DNA from: Frankia sp. RB7 | GTDB taxonomy: Bacteria > Pseudomonadota > Alphaproteobacteria > Rhizobiales > Xanthobacteraceae | Direction of reading: 5' to 3' | DNA length: 64,000 nt | NCBI GenBank assembly: GCA_030403585.1 | Contig: JAUEPE010000025.1 | Coordinates: 29,449 to 93,448, forward strand | Made by a program: the position numbers and the translations under genes | Part shown: positions 53,557 through 63,271 of the stretch, one piece after another | Layout: the number at the start of each line of letters is the position of its first letter | How positions within the stretch are numbered: the stretch's first letter is position 1 | The notes under the pieces: model-generated | The model's input: only the letters and a program-made list of their open reading frames with translations | Database searches by the model: none | Told to the model about the DNA's origin: nothing

Positions 53557-54012
53557 TCAAAACGGCAGCGCCACGCTGGTCTTGATCTCCTTCAGCACCA
53601 CATTGCTGCGGACGTAGCGGATGCCGGGGATGCGGAACATGAACTCGTCGAGGAATCGGTTGTAGGCCGCCATGTCCGGCACGACGACGCGAAGGTGATA
53701 ATCGGCATCGCCGGTGGTCGCAAAACACTCCAGCACCTCGCGGCGCGTGGTGACGCGCGAGACGAACTCGTCGACGAATTTCGCATCGTGCCGCTCCAGC
53801 GAGACATGGAGGATCGCGGACATCGCGAAGCCCGCCTGCTCGCGCGCAATCAGCGCCGCGTTGCCGCGGATGACGCCGGTCTCCTCGAGCGCGCGTACCC
53901 GGCGCCAGCAGGCCGAGGTCGACATGCCGACCTCGTCAGCGAGCTGCTGGTTGGTGGCGCGGCCGTCCCTCTGGAGGTGGGCGAGAATCCGCGCGTCCTG
54001 GTCTTCGATCAT
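53557..54012 (-). CDS. Lrp/AsnC-family transcriptional regulator
   Basis: 151 residues. The N-terminal HTH (ILAHLQRDGRATNQQLADEV then GMSTSACWRRVRALEETGVI) and the RAM ligand domain (FVSRVTTRREVLECFATTGD then ADYHLRVVVPDMAAYNRFLD) are typical. Lrp-type proteins sense amino acids. It is divergent from the indolepyruvate ferredoxin oxidoreductase gene, with 153 bp between starts, so it probably controls it in response to an aromatic amino acid. ATG 54012 follows GAGGGCTTTCG. Confidence 0.93.
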   Translation of the reverse strand: MIEDQDARILAHLQRDGRATNQQLADEVGMSTSACWRRVRALEETGVIRGNAALIAREQAGFAMSAILHVSLERHDAKFVDEFVSRVTTRREVLECFATTGDADYHLRVVVPDMAAYNRFLDEFMFRIPGIRYVRSNVVLKEIKTSVALPF

Positions 54013-54165
54013 CGAAAGCCCTCAAATCGATAGATTTTACAAAAATACACAAGCCATCGCAAAATCTTGCCGCATTTGGCTTAACAGCGGGATAAATAGG
54101 TAAGACCTACCAGCGCCCCAAGCCTAACCTTCTCCTATTCGGCAGGATGCCGCGCGAGGTCCGCC

Positions 54166-57100
54166 ATGGACGCCATTCCGTCACTCGACGCCTACGAACT
54201 CTCCGACCGTTACGAGCGCGAGGACGGCCGCGTCTTCCTCAGCGGCACGCAAGCCATCGTCCGCATCGCGCTCGATCAGGTGCGGCGCGACCGCGCCGCG
54301 GGGCTCAATACCGCCGGCTTCATCTCCGGCTATCGCGGCTCACCGCTCGGCGGCGTCGATCTCGAACTGTGGCGCATCCAGCAGCGATTGAAGCAGGACC
54401 GCATCGAATTCCTCCCCGCCGTGAACGAGGACCTCGCGGCAACCGCCGTGCTCGGCTCGCAGCAGGTCGAAACCCAATCCGACCGCGAGGTCGATGGCGT
54501 GTTCGGGCTCTGGTACGGCAAGGGCCCTGGCGTCGACCGCTCCGGCGATGCGCTCAAGCATGGCAACGCCTACGGCTCCTCGCCGCATGGCGGCGTGCTG
54601 GTGGTCGCCGGCGACGACCATGGCTGCGTGTCGTCCTCGATGCCGCACCAATCCGACGTCGCATTCATGAGCTGGTTCATGCCGACGCTGCATCCCGCAA
54701 GCGTCAGCGAGTATCTAGAGTTCGGCGAATATGGCTACGCGCTGAGCCGCTTCTCCGGCATGTGGGTCGGCTTCAAGGCGATCTCGGAGATCGTCGAGTC
54801 AGGCGCGTCCATCGCGCTGCGCCCGCCGCGCCTGTTCCGCACGCCCGACTTCACCCCGCCGCCAGACGGACTGCACTACCGCTGGCCCGACCTGCCGGGC
54901 CCGCAGATCGAGGAGCGGCTGGAAGCGAAAAAGCACGCGGTCTACGCCTTTGCAAAAGCCAATCCAATCGATCGCCATATCTACGACATTCCAAACGCCA
55001 CCTACGGCATCGTCACCACAGGCAAGGCGCATCTCGATCTGATGGAAGCGCTGCGGCTGATGGGCCTCGATGAAGCCGCCTGCCGCAGCATCGGCATCGA
55101 TATCTACAAGGTCGGCATGGTCTGGCCACTGGCGCTGCATGACGCCATGGATTTCGTGAAGGGCAAGCGCGAAATCCTCGTGGTCGAGGAGAAGCGCGGC
55201 ATCATCGAGAGCCAGTTCAAGGAATATTTCTACGACTATCCCGGCGCAAAACCCGAGCGGATGGTCGGCAAGCACGACGAAACCGGCGCGCGGCTGATCT
55301 CCTGGATCGGCGAATTGTCACCGCGCGCGCTGGCTGGTGTGCTCGCCCGCCGGCTCGATCCGATGTTTCCGGGCCTCAATCTCGCAGCGCGTGCCGCCGC
55401 GCTGTTGCCGGAAGCCGAGCGTACGATCAACGTCGCAGGCGCGACGCGCACGCCTTATTTCTGCTCCGGCTGCCCGCACAACACTTCGACAAAAGTGCCG
55501 GAGGGATCGAAGGCGCTGGCCGGCATCGGCTGCCATTTCATGGCAAGCTGGATGGACCGCGAGACCTCGTCGCTGATCCAGATGGGCGGCGAAGGCGTGA
55601 ACTGGGCCGCGTCGTCGCGGTTCACCGGTCACAAGCACGTCTTCCAGAATCTCGGCGAAGGCACCTACTACCATTCCGGCTCGATGGCGATCCGACAGGC
55701 GATCGCTGCCAAGGCCAACATCACCTACAAGATCCTGTTCAATGACGCCGTCGCCATGACCGGAGGCCAGCCGGTCGACGGCCCCATCAGCGTGCATGCC
55801 ATCGCGCACAGTGTCCGCGCAGAGGGTGTAGCTCGCATCGCGCTAGTGTCGGACGATCCCGCGCAGTTCTCGCCCGCGGATCTGCCTGGCGGCGTCACCA
55901 TTCATCCGCGCGAGGCGATGGACGCCGTGCAGCGCGAGCTGCGCGACGTCAGCGGCGTCTCCCTACTGATCTACCAGCAAACCTGCGCCACCGAGAAGCG
56001 GCGCCGGCGCAAGCGCGGACAGATGGCCGATCCCAAGCGCTTTGCTTACATCAACGACCTCGTCTGCGAGGGCTGCGGCGACTGCTCGGTCGAATCCAAT
56101 TGCCTCAGCGTCGAACCGAAGGAGACGCCGTTCGGCCGCAAGCGGCAGATCAATCAGTCCGCGTGTAACAAGGATTTCTCCTGCCTCAACGGCTTTTGCC
56201 CGAGCTTTGTCACCGTCGAAGGCGCGACGCGCCGGAAGAAGAGCGCGAGTGAGATCGATGCAATCGGTCGCGCGGCGACGCTCCCCCTCCCCGCCCCCGC
56301 CACGCTCGATCGTCCCTACGATCTGCTCGTGGCCGGCGTCGGCGGCACCGGCGTGATCACGGTCGGCGCGCTGATCGGGATGGCCGCGCACCTGGAGCGC
56401 CGCGGCGTCTCGGTGCTGGATTTTACCGGCTTTGCGCAGAAATTTGGCCCGGTGCTGAGCTACATCCGCCTCGCTTCAAGTCCCGAGGCCCTGCATCAGG
56501 TCCGCATCGACCAGGGTGCGGCCGATGCGCTGATCGGCTGCGACCTCGTCGTCAGCTCCTCGCTGAAGGCGTCCGGCACCTATCGCCGCAGCACACGCGC
56601 TGCAATCAACACCGCCGAGATGCCGACCGGCGACGTCGTCCGCTTCCGCGACGCCGATCTCGCCTCCCCCGCCCGCCTGCGCGCGATCCGGCAGGTCATC
56701 GGCAGCGACAATCTCGACAGCATCAACGCCAATGCACTGGCTGAACGGCTGCTCGGCGACGCCGTCTATGCCAATATCATCATGCTGGGCTTTGCCTGGC
56801 AGCGCGGACTGGTGCCGGTTTCGCTATCGGCGCTGCTGCGCGCGATCGAACTTAATGGCGTCGCGGTCGAACGCAACAAACAGGCTTTTGCCTGGGGCCG
56901 GATCGCCGCCGCCGATCCGGAGTTTTTGCCGAAGACGAACGAGACTCCCAAGGCCGAGACGCTCGACCAGCTCATCGCCCGGCGCGTCGATTTCCTCACC
57001 GCCTATCAGGATAAGGCTTATGCGGCGCGCTATCGCGCACTCGTCGCCAAAGTTCGTAGCGCCGAAGCCGCCCTCAACAGCGAGGCCCTAACCGAGGCCG

Positions 57101-57615
57101 TCGCCCGCGCTCTCTTCAAGCTGATGGCCTACAAGGACGAATACGAGGTGGCGCGCCTGCACATGCAGACCGACTTTCTCGACGAGTTGAAGCGCGAGTT
57201 CGAGGACGGTTTTCGCGTGCAGTACCATCTCGCACCGCCCTTCCTGCCGTCCGACCACGACGCCCGCGGCCGCACACGCAAGCGCGCGTTCGGCCAGTGG
57301 ATCCAGATGCCGCTCGCAGTGCTGTCGCGGCTCAAGGTGCTGCGCGGAACGCGGTTCGATCCGTTCGGCTACACAGCCGAGCGGCGCACTGAGCGAAAGC
57401 TGATCGGCTGGTATGAAGGCGTCATCGCGCAAATTCTGAACCGGCTCGAGACGGCGGATCTGCCCGACCTCGTCGCCATCGCCAAAGCCCCGATGGACAT
57501 CCGCGGCTACGGCCTGGTGAAGGACATCGCGATCGCCAAGGTGAAGCCCGAGGTCGAGCGGCTGCTCGCCGCTCTGGCCAAATCTTCATCGACAAAGATG
57601 CGCGCTTACGGTTGA
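54166..57615 (+). CDS. Fused indolepyruvate ferredoxin oxidoreductase
   Basis: 1149 residues, the size of the fused alpha-beta form. The N-terminal half binds thiamine pyrophosphate (FLSGTQAIVRIALDQVRRD, then CSGCPHNTSTKVPEGSKALA GIGCHFMASWMD), a ferredoxin-like part carries YINDLVCEGCGDCSVESNC and SACNKDFSCLNGFCPSF cysteines for a 4Fe-4S cluster, and the C-terminal half has the VAGVGGTGVITVGALIGMAA gamma-domain. It oxidises aryl pyruvates, mainly indolepyruvate, to aryl-acetyl-CoA with CO2 release, using ferredoxin. ATG follows GAGGTCCGCC. It is divergent from an Lrp regulator and 75 bp before an indoleacetamide-hydrolase-like gene. Confidence 0.95.
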   Translation: MDAIPSLDAYELSDRYEREDGRVFLSGTQAIVRIALDQVRRDRAAGLNTAGFISGYRGSPLGGVDLELWRIQQRLKQDRIEFLPAVNEDLAATAVLGSQQVETQSDREVDGVFGLWYGKGPGVDRSGDALKHGNAYGSSPHGGVLVVAGDDHGCVSSSMPHQSDVAFMSWFMPTLHPASVSEYLEFGEYGYALSRFSGMWVGFKAISEIVESGASIALRPPRLFRTPDFTPPPDGLHYRWPDLPGPQIEERLEAKKHAVYAFAKANPIDRHIYDIPNATYGIVTTGKAHLDLMEALRLMGLDEAACRSIGIDIYKVGMVWPLALHDAMDFVKGKREILVVEEKRGIIESQFKEYFYDYPGAKPERMVGKHDETGARLISWIGELSPRALAGVLARRLDPMFPGLNLAARAAALLPEAERTINVAGATRTPYFCSGCPHNTSTKVPEGSKALAGIGCHFMASWMDRETSSLIQMGGEGVNWAASSRFTGHKHVFQNLGEGTYYHSGSMAIRQAIAAKANITYKILFNDAVAMTGGQPVDGPISVHAIAHSVRAEGVARIALVSDDPAQFSPADLPGGVTIHPREAMDAVQRELRDVSGVSLLIYQQTCATEKRRRRKRGQMADPKRFAYINDLVCEGCGDCSVESNCLSVEPKETPFGRKRQINQSACNKDFSCLNGFCPSFVTVEGATRRKKSASEIDAIGRAATLPLPAPATLDRPYDLLVAGVGGTGVITVGALIGMAAHLERRGVSVLDFTGFAQKFGPVLSYIRLASSPEALHQVRIDQGAADALIGCDLVVSSSLKASGTYRRSTRAAINTAEMPTGDVVRFRDADLASPARLRAIRQVIGSDNLDSINANALAERLLGDAVYANIIMLGFAWQRGLVPVSLSALLRAIELNGVAVERNKQAFAWGRIAAADPEFLPKTNETPKAETLDQLIARRVDFLTAYQDKAYAARYRALVAKVRSAEAALNSEALTEAVARALFKLMAYKDEYEVARLHMQTDFLDELKREFEDGFRVQYHLAPPFLPSDHDARGRTRKRAFGQWIQMPLAVLSRLKVLRGTRFDPFGYTAERRTERKLIGWYEGVIAQILNRLETADLPDLVAIAKAPMDIRGYGLVKDIAIAKVKPEVERLLAALAKSSSTKMRAYG

Positions 57616-57690
57616 CGCGACGCCACTGAGGCTTCAGCCTCTTGGATTGACGAGGCTCCGTCATGGAACCCCGCAATCGGGTGGCGCATC

Positions 57691-59115
57691 ATGAATTTCG
57701 ACGAGTTGACTCTGACCCTTGCCGCGGCCGAGCTCGCCGCCGGGAAAATCACGAGCCATGCGCTCACCTCCGAGGCGCTTGCCCGTGCCAAGGCCAACGC
57801 CGATTTGAACGCCTTCGTCACCCTGGATGAGGAAGGTGCCCTCAAGGCCGCCGTCGCGTTCGATGCGCAGGGCGCGGGTGCCGGGAGCAGGCCGCTCGGC
57901 GGCGTTCCCATCGTGATCAAGGACAACATCGAGGTGGCCGGACTGCCCTGCACCGCCGGAACTCCGGGGCTGAAGACCTTCATTCCAGGCGCTGACGCGC
58001 CGGTCGTGGCGAAGCTGCGCGCCGCGGGCGCCGTCATCATCGGCAAGACCAACATGCACGAGTTGGCTTTCGGCATCTCCGGCTACAACACCGCGTTCAA
58101 AACCGGCGCCGAATACGGCGTCCGCAACGCCTATGACCGCGCGCTGATCGCTGGTGGCTCCTCTTCCGGAACCGGCGCCGCAATCGGCGCCCGGATCGTG
58201 GCGGGCGGGCTCGGCACCGATACCGGCGGATCGGTGCGCGTGCCCGGCGCGCTGAACGGTTGTGCCTCGCTGCGGCCGACCGTCGGCCGCTATCCGCAGG
58301 CCGGCATCGCGCCGATCTCGCATACCCGCGATACCGCAGGACCGATGGCGGCCACCATGGCGGATGTCGCGCTGCTCGATCGTGTCATTGCCGGCGGCGA
58401 TGCGGTCGCATCGGCCGATCTCGGACAGGTCCGTCTCGGCCTCGTGAAGAGCATGCTGACGAATCTCGACGGAGACACGGAAGCCGCGTTCCAAACCGCA
58501 CTGGCCCGATTAAAGGCGCAAGGCGTGACGGTGATCGATATCGAGATGCCAGAGCTGGCCCAGCTTAACGGCCAAGCCGGATTTCCAGTCGCTCTCTACG
58601 AAGCCTATGACGACATGGTCGCCTATCTCAAGCGCACCGGCACAGGCGTAACGATCGAGGCGATGGTCGCGCAAATCGCGAGCGCCGACGTCAAGGGCAC
58701 CTATGAAGGGCTAGTGCTGCCGCGCAAATTGCCCGCGCCCGACGGCAGCGTCGTCGATGCAAAGCCGCTTTACGACGAAGCCATCAATGTCGCGAGGCCG
58801 GCGCTTCAGGCGCTTTATCAGCAAACTTTTGCGAACAACAAGCTCGACGCCATCGTTTTCCCGACCACGCCGCGGGTTGCGATCGCCTCCAATCCGGACT
58901 CCAGCAGTCTCGAGAATTTTGGCCTGTTCATCCAGAACACCGATCCCGGCAGCAATGCCGGCATTCCGGGCATCCAGATTCCGATCGCGCTTGGTGAGAC
59001 CAGCAAATTGCCGATCGGACTGGAGCTCGACGGCCCCGCGGGCAGCGACGAACGGCTGCTTGCGATCGGTATGGCGCTCGATGCTGTGTTTGGTCGGCTG
59101 CCTCCTCCGCGCTGA
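57691..59115 (+). CDS. Amidase-family protein, indoleacetamide-hydrolase-like
   Basis: 474 residues, amidase signature family. The catalytic Lys lies in IVIKDNIEVAGLPCTAGTPG, a GAVIIGKTNMHELAFGISGY block follows, and the Gly/Ser-rich GGSSSGTGAAIGARIVAGGL GTDTGGSVR holds the cis-Ser and Ser nucleophile. The IIGKTNMHELAFG form is shared with bradyrhizobial indoleacetamide hydrolases and mandelamide hydrolases. If it acts on indoleacetamide, it makes the auxin indoleacetic acid. It follows the indolepyruvate oxidoreductase, which fits a shared indole theme, but the substrate is inferred. The ribosome site before ATG 57691 is weak. Confidence 0.85.
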   Translation: MNFDELTLTLAAAELAAGKITSHALTSEALARAKANADLNAFVTLDEEGALKAAVAFDAQGAGAGSRPLGGVPIVIKDNIEVAGLPCTAGTPGLKTFIPGADAPVVAKLRAAGAVIIGKTNMHELAFGISGYNTAFKTGAEYGVRNAYDRALIAGGSSSGTGAAIGARIVAGGLGTDTGGSVRVPGALNGCASLRPTVGRYPQAGIAPISHTRDTAGPMAATMADVALLDRVIAGGDAVASADLGQVRLGLVKSMLTNLDGDTEAAFQTALARLKAQGVTVIDIEMPELAQLNGQAGFPVALYEAYDDMVAYLKRTGTGVTIEAMVAQIASADVKGTYEGLVLPRKLPAPDGSVVDAKPLYDEAINVARPALQALYQQTFANNKLDAIVFPTTPRVAIASNPDSSSLENFGLFIQNTDPGSNAGIPGIQIPIALGETSKLPIGLELDGPAGSDERLLAIGMALDAVFGRLPPPR

Positions 59116-59149
59116 TGCATCGTAATCGTTTGCCCAGACCATGCCTCCT

Positions 59150-59236
59150 CGTCATTGCGAGGAGCGCTTGCGACGAAGCAATCCAGAGTCTTCATGCGGA
59201 GGGATTCTGGATTGCTTCGCTGCGCTCGCAATGACG
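59150..59236. repeat. Palindromic intergenic repeat (uninterrupted copy)
   Basis: CGTCATTGCGAGGAGCGCTT...GAAGCAATCCAGAG (from 59150) faces GGATTCTGGATTGCTTCGCT GCGCTCGCAATGACG (to 59236), a long imperfect hairpin. It is the intact relative of the split copy at 30007-30181 and matches dispersed bradyrhizobial repeats of 'GCAATCCAG...CTGGATTGC' type. Confidence 0.65.
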
Positions 59237-59301
59237 GATGGATGGTGGGCACGGCGCTTTGCGCCTTTGTCCACCCTACTGCACTACGGCACCCGTGCCA
59301 G

Positions 59302-60213
59302 CTAAGAATACGGATTGATCAGTTTCTGCTGCTCGGCGCTGTGATGCACGAGCATGTCGATGAAGGTGCGCACCTTCGCCGACAGATGATGGCGATGCGG
59401 ATAGACCGCGTTCATCGACATCTCGACCGGCCGGTATTCCGGCAGCAGGCGCACCAGGCGGCCGGCGTCGAGATCGTCCTGGACCAGAAATCCCGCCATG
59501 AGGCAAATCCCGGCGCCGTCCAACACCATGCTCCGCAAAGCCTCTCCGCTGTTGGTAACGAGCCTGCCGGAAATGCGCGCCGATGCCGGCTTGCCTTTGC
59601 GATCGACGAAGCGCCACTCGTCGCCAAAGGGGTAGTTCAAATGGCGGCCGCAATTATGCCCGGCAAGTTCATCGAGCTGCTGCACACGCCCGTGTTTTTC
59701 GAGATAGTCGTGAGAACAGCACAGCACATGCCGCCACGTGGCGAGTTTGCGGACGATCAGGCTCGAATCCGGCGGCGCGATCATCCGCAATGCAATGTCG
59801 TATCCCTCCTCGATCAGATCGACCTCGGCTTCACCCATGCGCAGGTCGACCTTGATCTCGGGATAAGTGGAGAGAAGCTTGGCCACGACCGACGCCACCA
59901 TCGGCACCATGTGGGTGGCGGCGTGGATCCGAAGTGTGCCGCGCGGCGCCGACTGCAACTCACCCGCAATGTCGTCGGCCTGTTCGAGGTCGGCGAGGAT
60001 CTGGACGCAGCGGTCGTAATAGGCCTTGCCGATCTCGGTGACGCTGACCTTTCGGGTGGTGCGGTTGAGCAGCCGCGCGCCGAGCCGCTCCTCCAGCGCC
60101 TGGATGTGGTTGCTCACCATGGTCGTGGACATATTGAGCTTGCGGGCGGCGGCGGAGAAGCCGCCGGAGTCAACGACCCGGACGAATGCGGTCAAACTGG
60201 TCAGCCGGTCCAT
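59302..60213 (-). CDS. LysR-family transcriptional regulator
   Basis: 303 residues. The N-terminal HTH (MDRLTSLTAFVRVVDSGGFS then NMSTTMVSNHIQALEERLG) is followed by ARLLNRTTRKVSVTEIGKAY and a substrate-binding domain with GTLRIHAATHMVPMVASVVA and SLIVRKLATWRHVLC. It resembles the DhcR/CrgA-type subgroup. It is divergent from the EmrA-EmrB efflux operon, with 139 bp between, so it likely controls that operon. ATG 60213 follows GAGGCGCCC. The ligand is unknown. Confidence 0.92.
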   Translation of the reverse strand: MDRLTSLTAFVRVVDSGGFSAAARKLNMSTTMVSNHIQALEERLGARLLNRTTRKVSVTEIGKAYYDRCVQILADLEQADDIAGELQSAPRGTLRIHAATHMVPMVASVVAKLLSTYPEIKVDLRMGEAEVDLIEEGYDIALRMIAPPDSSLIVRKLATWRHVLCCSHDYLEKHGRVQQLDELAGHNCGRHLNYPFGDEWRFVDRKGKPASARISGRLVTNSGEALRSMVLDGAGICLMAGFLVQDDLDAGRLVRLLPEYRPVEMSMNAVYPHRHHLSAKVRTFIDMLVHHSAEQQKLINPYS

Positions 60214-60352
60214 GGGCGCCTCGGATTATGCAGTCTTGGTGGACAATCATTTTGCTTTTTGGCGGATTATCACAAGCGCCGGGACAGCGCATCTTGCCGA
60301 CATCAACAGCGCGCCCCTTCGGACCGGGACGTCTGGGAATCCGGAGGATGCC

Positions 60353-61504
60353 ATGGCGAACGCCACTTATGCCACTGAAACGACTGACAAAATCAACCTG
60401 AAGCCATCCCGGCAGGCGATCAAGCGAGCAACTCTCGCGCTGGGGCTGGCCCTCGGGGTCGCTGCGGCCGGCGATTTTGGCTACAATTACCTGACGACCG
60501 GCCGCTATTTGGAATCGACCGATGACGCCTATGTGAAGGCCGATTCCACCATCGTTGCCCCGAAGGTGTCGGGCTACATCGCCCAGGTGCTGGTCGGTGA
60601 CAACGAGAAGGTCAAAGCCGGCCAGATCCTGGCGAAGATCGACGACCGCGACTTCAAGGCGGCACTCGGCCAAGCCCGCGCCGACGTCGCGGCGGCCGAA
60701 GCTTCGGTCAGCAACCTCGATGCCCAGCTCGAACTGCAACAGCCGATCATCGAGCAGAGCACCGCTGATGTCACGGCTGCCGACGCCAATCTGAAATTCG
60801 CGCAGGAAGAGCGCGCACGCTACGACGACCTCATGAAGTCGGGCTCAGGCACGATCCAGCGCGCACAGCAGACCGATGCGGCGCTCCGCGCCAGCAACGC
60901 GCAATTGCAGCACGCCAAGTCGGGCTTGGTGGCCGCGCAGCGCAAGGTCGACGTGCTGACCACCCAGCGCGCCCAGGCCACCGCGCAGCTCGATCACGCT
61001 CGCGCGGTCGCGGATCAGGCTGAGCTGAACCTGTCCTACACCGAGATCACCGCGCCAGTTGACGGCACGGTCGGCGCCCGCAGCTTGCGCGTCGGCCAAT
61101 ACGTGCAGGCCGGCACGCAATTGATGGCAGTGGTGCCGCTCGATGCGGTCTATGTGGTCGCGAATTTCAAGGAGACCCAGCTCACGCATGTGCGCGCCGG
61201 CCAGCCGGTCGAGCTGATCGTCGACAGTTTTCGCAACCGCACGCTGCACGGTCATGTCGATAGCCTTTCGCCAGCGAGCGGACTTGAATTCGCGCTGCTG
61301 CCTCCCGATAATGCGACGGGTAACTTCACCAAGATAGTACAGCGCGTGCCGGTGAAGATCGTGCTCGACGATCACAGCCTCACGGGCCTGCTGCGGCCCG
61401 GCATGTCGGCGGTACCGACCGTCGACACCAAGGCGACCGTGGTCGCCGAGCGTGAGACGGCGAAGCGCGTTGCCTATAACGCGCCGCGTCCGGACGGCGG
61501 CTGA
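60353..61504 (+). CDS. emrA: HlyD-family membrane fusion protein (EmrA-like)
   Basis: 383 residues. An N-terminal membrane helix (TLALGLALGVAAAGDFGYNY) follows a short cytoplasmic part. The biotinyl-lipoyl-like fold has TDDAYVKADSTIVAPKVSGY, a coiled-coil region (residues ~95-215, rich in Ala/Gln/Glu), then NLSYTEITAPVDGTVGARSL. EmrA bridges the EmrB pump to an outer-membrane TolC-like channel. ATG 60353 follows GGAGG; upstream in-frame codons run into the LysR promoter region. It is the first gene of a drug-efflux operon, 119 bp before emrB with a hairpin between. Confidence 0.9.
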   Translation: MANATYATETTDKINLKPSRQAIKRATLALGLALGVAAAGDFGYNYLTTGRYLESTDDAYVKADSTIVAPKVSGYIAQVLVGDNEKVKAGQILAKIDDRDFKAALGQARADVAAAEASVSNLDAQLELQQPIIEQSTADVTAADANLKFAQEERARYDDLMKSGSGTIQRAQQTDAALRASNAQLQHAKSGLVAAQRKVDVLTTQRAQATAQLDHARAVADQAELNLSYTEITAPVDGTVGARSLRVGQYVQAGTQLMAVVPLDAVYVVANFKETQLTHVRAGQPVELIVDSFRNRTLHGHVDSLSPASGLEFALLPPDNATGNFTKIVQRVPVKIVLDDHSLTGLLRPGMSAVPTVDTKATVVAERETAKRVAYNAPRPDGG

Positions 61505-61518
61505 CGCCAAGGAGGATG

Positions 61519-61544
61519 CCGGCAGGATTATCAAGTCCTGCCGG
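61519..61544 (+). other. Intercistronic hairpin between emrA and emrB
   Basis: CCGGCAGGA (61519-61527) pairs perfectly with TCCTGCCGG (61536-61544); the loop is TTATCAAG. There is no T-run, so it is more likely an mRNA stability or processing structure, or a weak attenuator, than a terminator. Confidence 0.5.
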
Positions 61545-61623
61545 ATGATCCTTCCCGGACTTACCTGATTATCGAAATCATCCGTCTAACGCATCCTGTC
61601 TCCGCAACCGAGACGAGGCTTCC

Positions 61624-63243
61624 ATGAGCACGCTTCAACCGACCCTCGACGCCGCTTCCGCCGCCAATTTCCCCGCCCGGCAAGCTGCTCCCGCCACACC
61701 CGCCGTCTCCGCCAAAACCTGGATCGCGGTGATCGGCGCCACGCTCGGCGCCTTCATGGCGGTGCTGAACATCCAGATCGTCAACGCCTCGCTCGCCGAC
61801 ATCCAGGGCGCGATCGGCGCCGGCATCGACGACGGCGGCTGGATCTCGACCTCCTACCTGATCGCCGAGATCGTGGTGATCCCGCTGTCCGGCTGGCTCG
61901 CGCAGGTGTTCTCGATCCGGATCTATCTGCTTACCAACGCGGTTCTGTTCCTGCTGCTCTCCGCCGCCTGCGCGCTGGCACAGGACCTGCCGCAGATGAT
62001 CGTGCTGCGCGCCGTGCAAGGCTTTACCGGCGGCGTGCTGATCCCGATGGCGTTCACGCTCATCATCACGCTGCTGCCGCGTGCCAAGCAGCCGGTGGGT
62101 CTTGCACTGTTCGCGCTGTCGGCGACGTTTGCGCCGGCGATCGGCCCTACCATCGGCGGCTATCTCACCGAGAATTTCGGCTGGCAATACATCTTCTACG
62201 TCAACGTCATCCCCGGCGCGATCATGGTCGGCATGCTCTGGTATGCGCTCGACGCAAAACCCATGAAGCTGTCGCTGCTGCGCGAAGGCGACTGGGCCGG
62301 CATCATCACCATGGCGATCGGACTGTCCGCGCTTCAGACTGTGCTCGAGGAGGGCAACAAGGACGACTGGTTCGGTTCGCCCTTCATCGTGAAGCTGTCC
62401 GTCATCGCCGCCGTCGCGCTGGCCGCCTTCCTGATCATCGAGCTGACGGTGAAGAAGCCGCTGCTGAACCTGCGCCTGCTGGTCCGCCGCAATTTCGGCT
62501 TCGGCATGCTCGCGAACTTCCTGCTCGGCGTCGCGCTCTACGGTTCGGTGTTCATCCTGCCGCAATACCTGTCGCGCATCCAGGGCTACAATTCCGAGCA
62601 GATCGGCATGGTGCTGGCATGGACCGGATTGCCGCAACTGCTGCTGATCCCGCTGGTGCCGCGCCTGATGCAGAAGTTCGACGCACGGATCATCATCGGC
62701 ATCGGCTTCGTGCTGTTCGCAGGCTCGAACTTCATGAACATCTACATGACCAACGACTATGGCTCGGACCAGTTGCTGTGGCCCAACATCGTCCGCGCGA
62801 TCGGCCAGGCGCTGGTGCTGGCGCCGCTGTCGGCGGTGGCAACCGCCGGCATCGAGCCGGAGAATGCGGGCTCGGCGTCCGGCCTGTTCAACATGATGCG
62901 CAATCTCGGCGGCGCCGTCGGCATCGCGCTGCTGCAGACCGTGCTGACCAAGCGCGAGCAGTATCACTCCAACGTGCTGACGCAGTCGGTCTCGGTGTTC
63001 GAGCAGGCCACCCGCACCCGGCTGGAGCAGCTCACCCAGTATTTCATCAATCACGGCGTGCTCGACCGGGCCGATGCGGCGCATCGCGCCTATGTCGCGA
63101 TCGGCCACGTCGTGCAGAAGCAAGCCTACATCCTCGCGTTCAGCGACACCTTCTATCTGCTCGGCATGGCGCTGATCGTGGCCCTGATCGCCGTCTTGTT
63201 CCTGAAGAAAGCCGGCCAGACTTCGGCCGGTGGTGCCCACTGA
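61624..63243 (+). CDS. emrB: DHA2-family MFS drug efflux transporter (EmrB-like)
   Basis: 539 residues with about 14 membrane helices, the DHA2 number. Family marks include ATLGAFMAVLNIQIVNASLA, GGWISTSYLIAEIVVIPLSG, RAVQGFTGGVLIPMAFTLII, and a late MMRNLGGAVGIALLQTVLT. It is the proton-driven pump of an EmrAB-type system exporting hydrophobic drugs or natural compounds, acting with EmrA. ATG follows GAGGCTTCC. It is followed by an AhpD-like gene after 28 bp, and divergent LysR controls the operon, so plant phenolics or antibiotics may induce it, an inference. Confidence 0.93.
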   Translation: MSTLQPTLDAASAANFPARQAAPATPAVSAKTWIAVIGATLGAFMAVLNIQIVNASLADIQGAIGAGIDDGGWISTSYLIAEIVVIPLSGWLAQVFSIRIYLLTNAVLFLLLSAACALAQDLPQMIVLRAVQGFTGGVLIPMAFTLIITLLPRAKQPVGLALFALSATFAPAIGPTIGGYLTENFGWQYIFYVNVIPGAIMVGMLWYALDAKPMKLSLLREGDWAGIITMAIGLSALQTVLEEGNKDDWFGSPFIVKLSVIAAVALAAFLIIELTVKKPLLNLRLLVRRNFGFGMLANFLLGVALYGSVFILPQYLSRIQGYNSEQIGMVLAWTGLPQLLLIPLVPRLMQKFDARIIIGIGFVLFAGSNFMNIYMTNDYGSDQLLWPNIVRAIGQALVLAPLSAVATAGIEPENAGSASGLFNMMRNLGGAVGIALLQTVLTKREQYHSNVLTQSVSVFEQATRTRLEQLTQYFINHGVLDRADAAHRAYVAIGHVVQKQAYILAFSDTFYLLGMALIVALIAVLFLKKAGQTSAGGAH

Positions 63244-63271
63244 CCTCTAACCCCATAAAGGGAGAACGACC

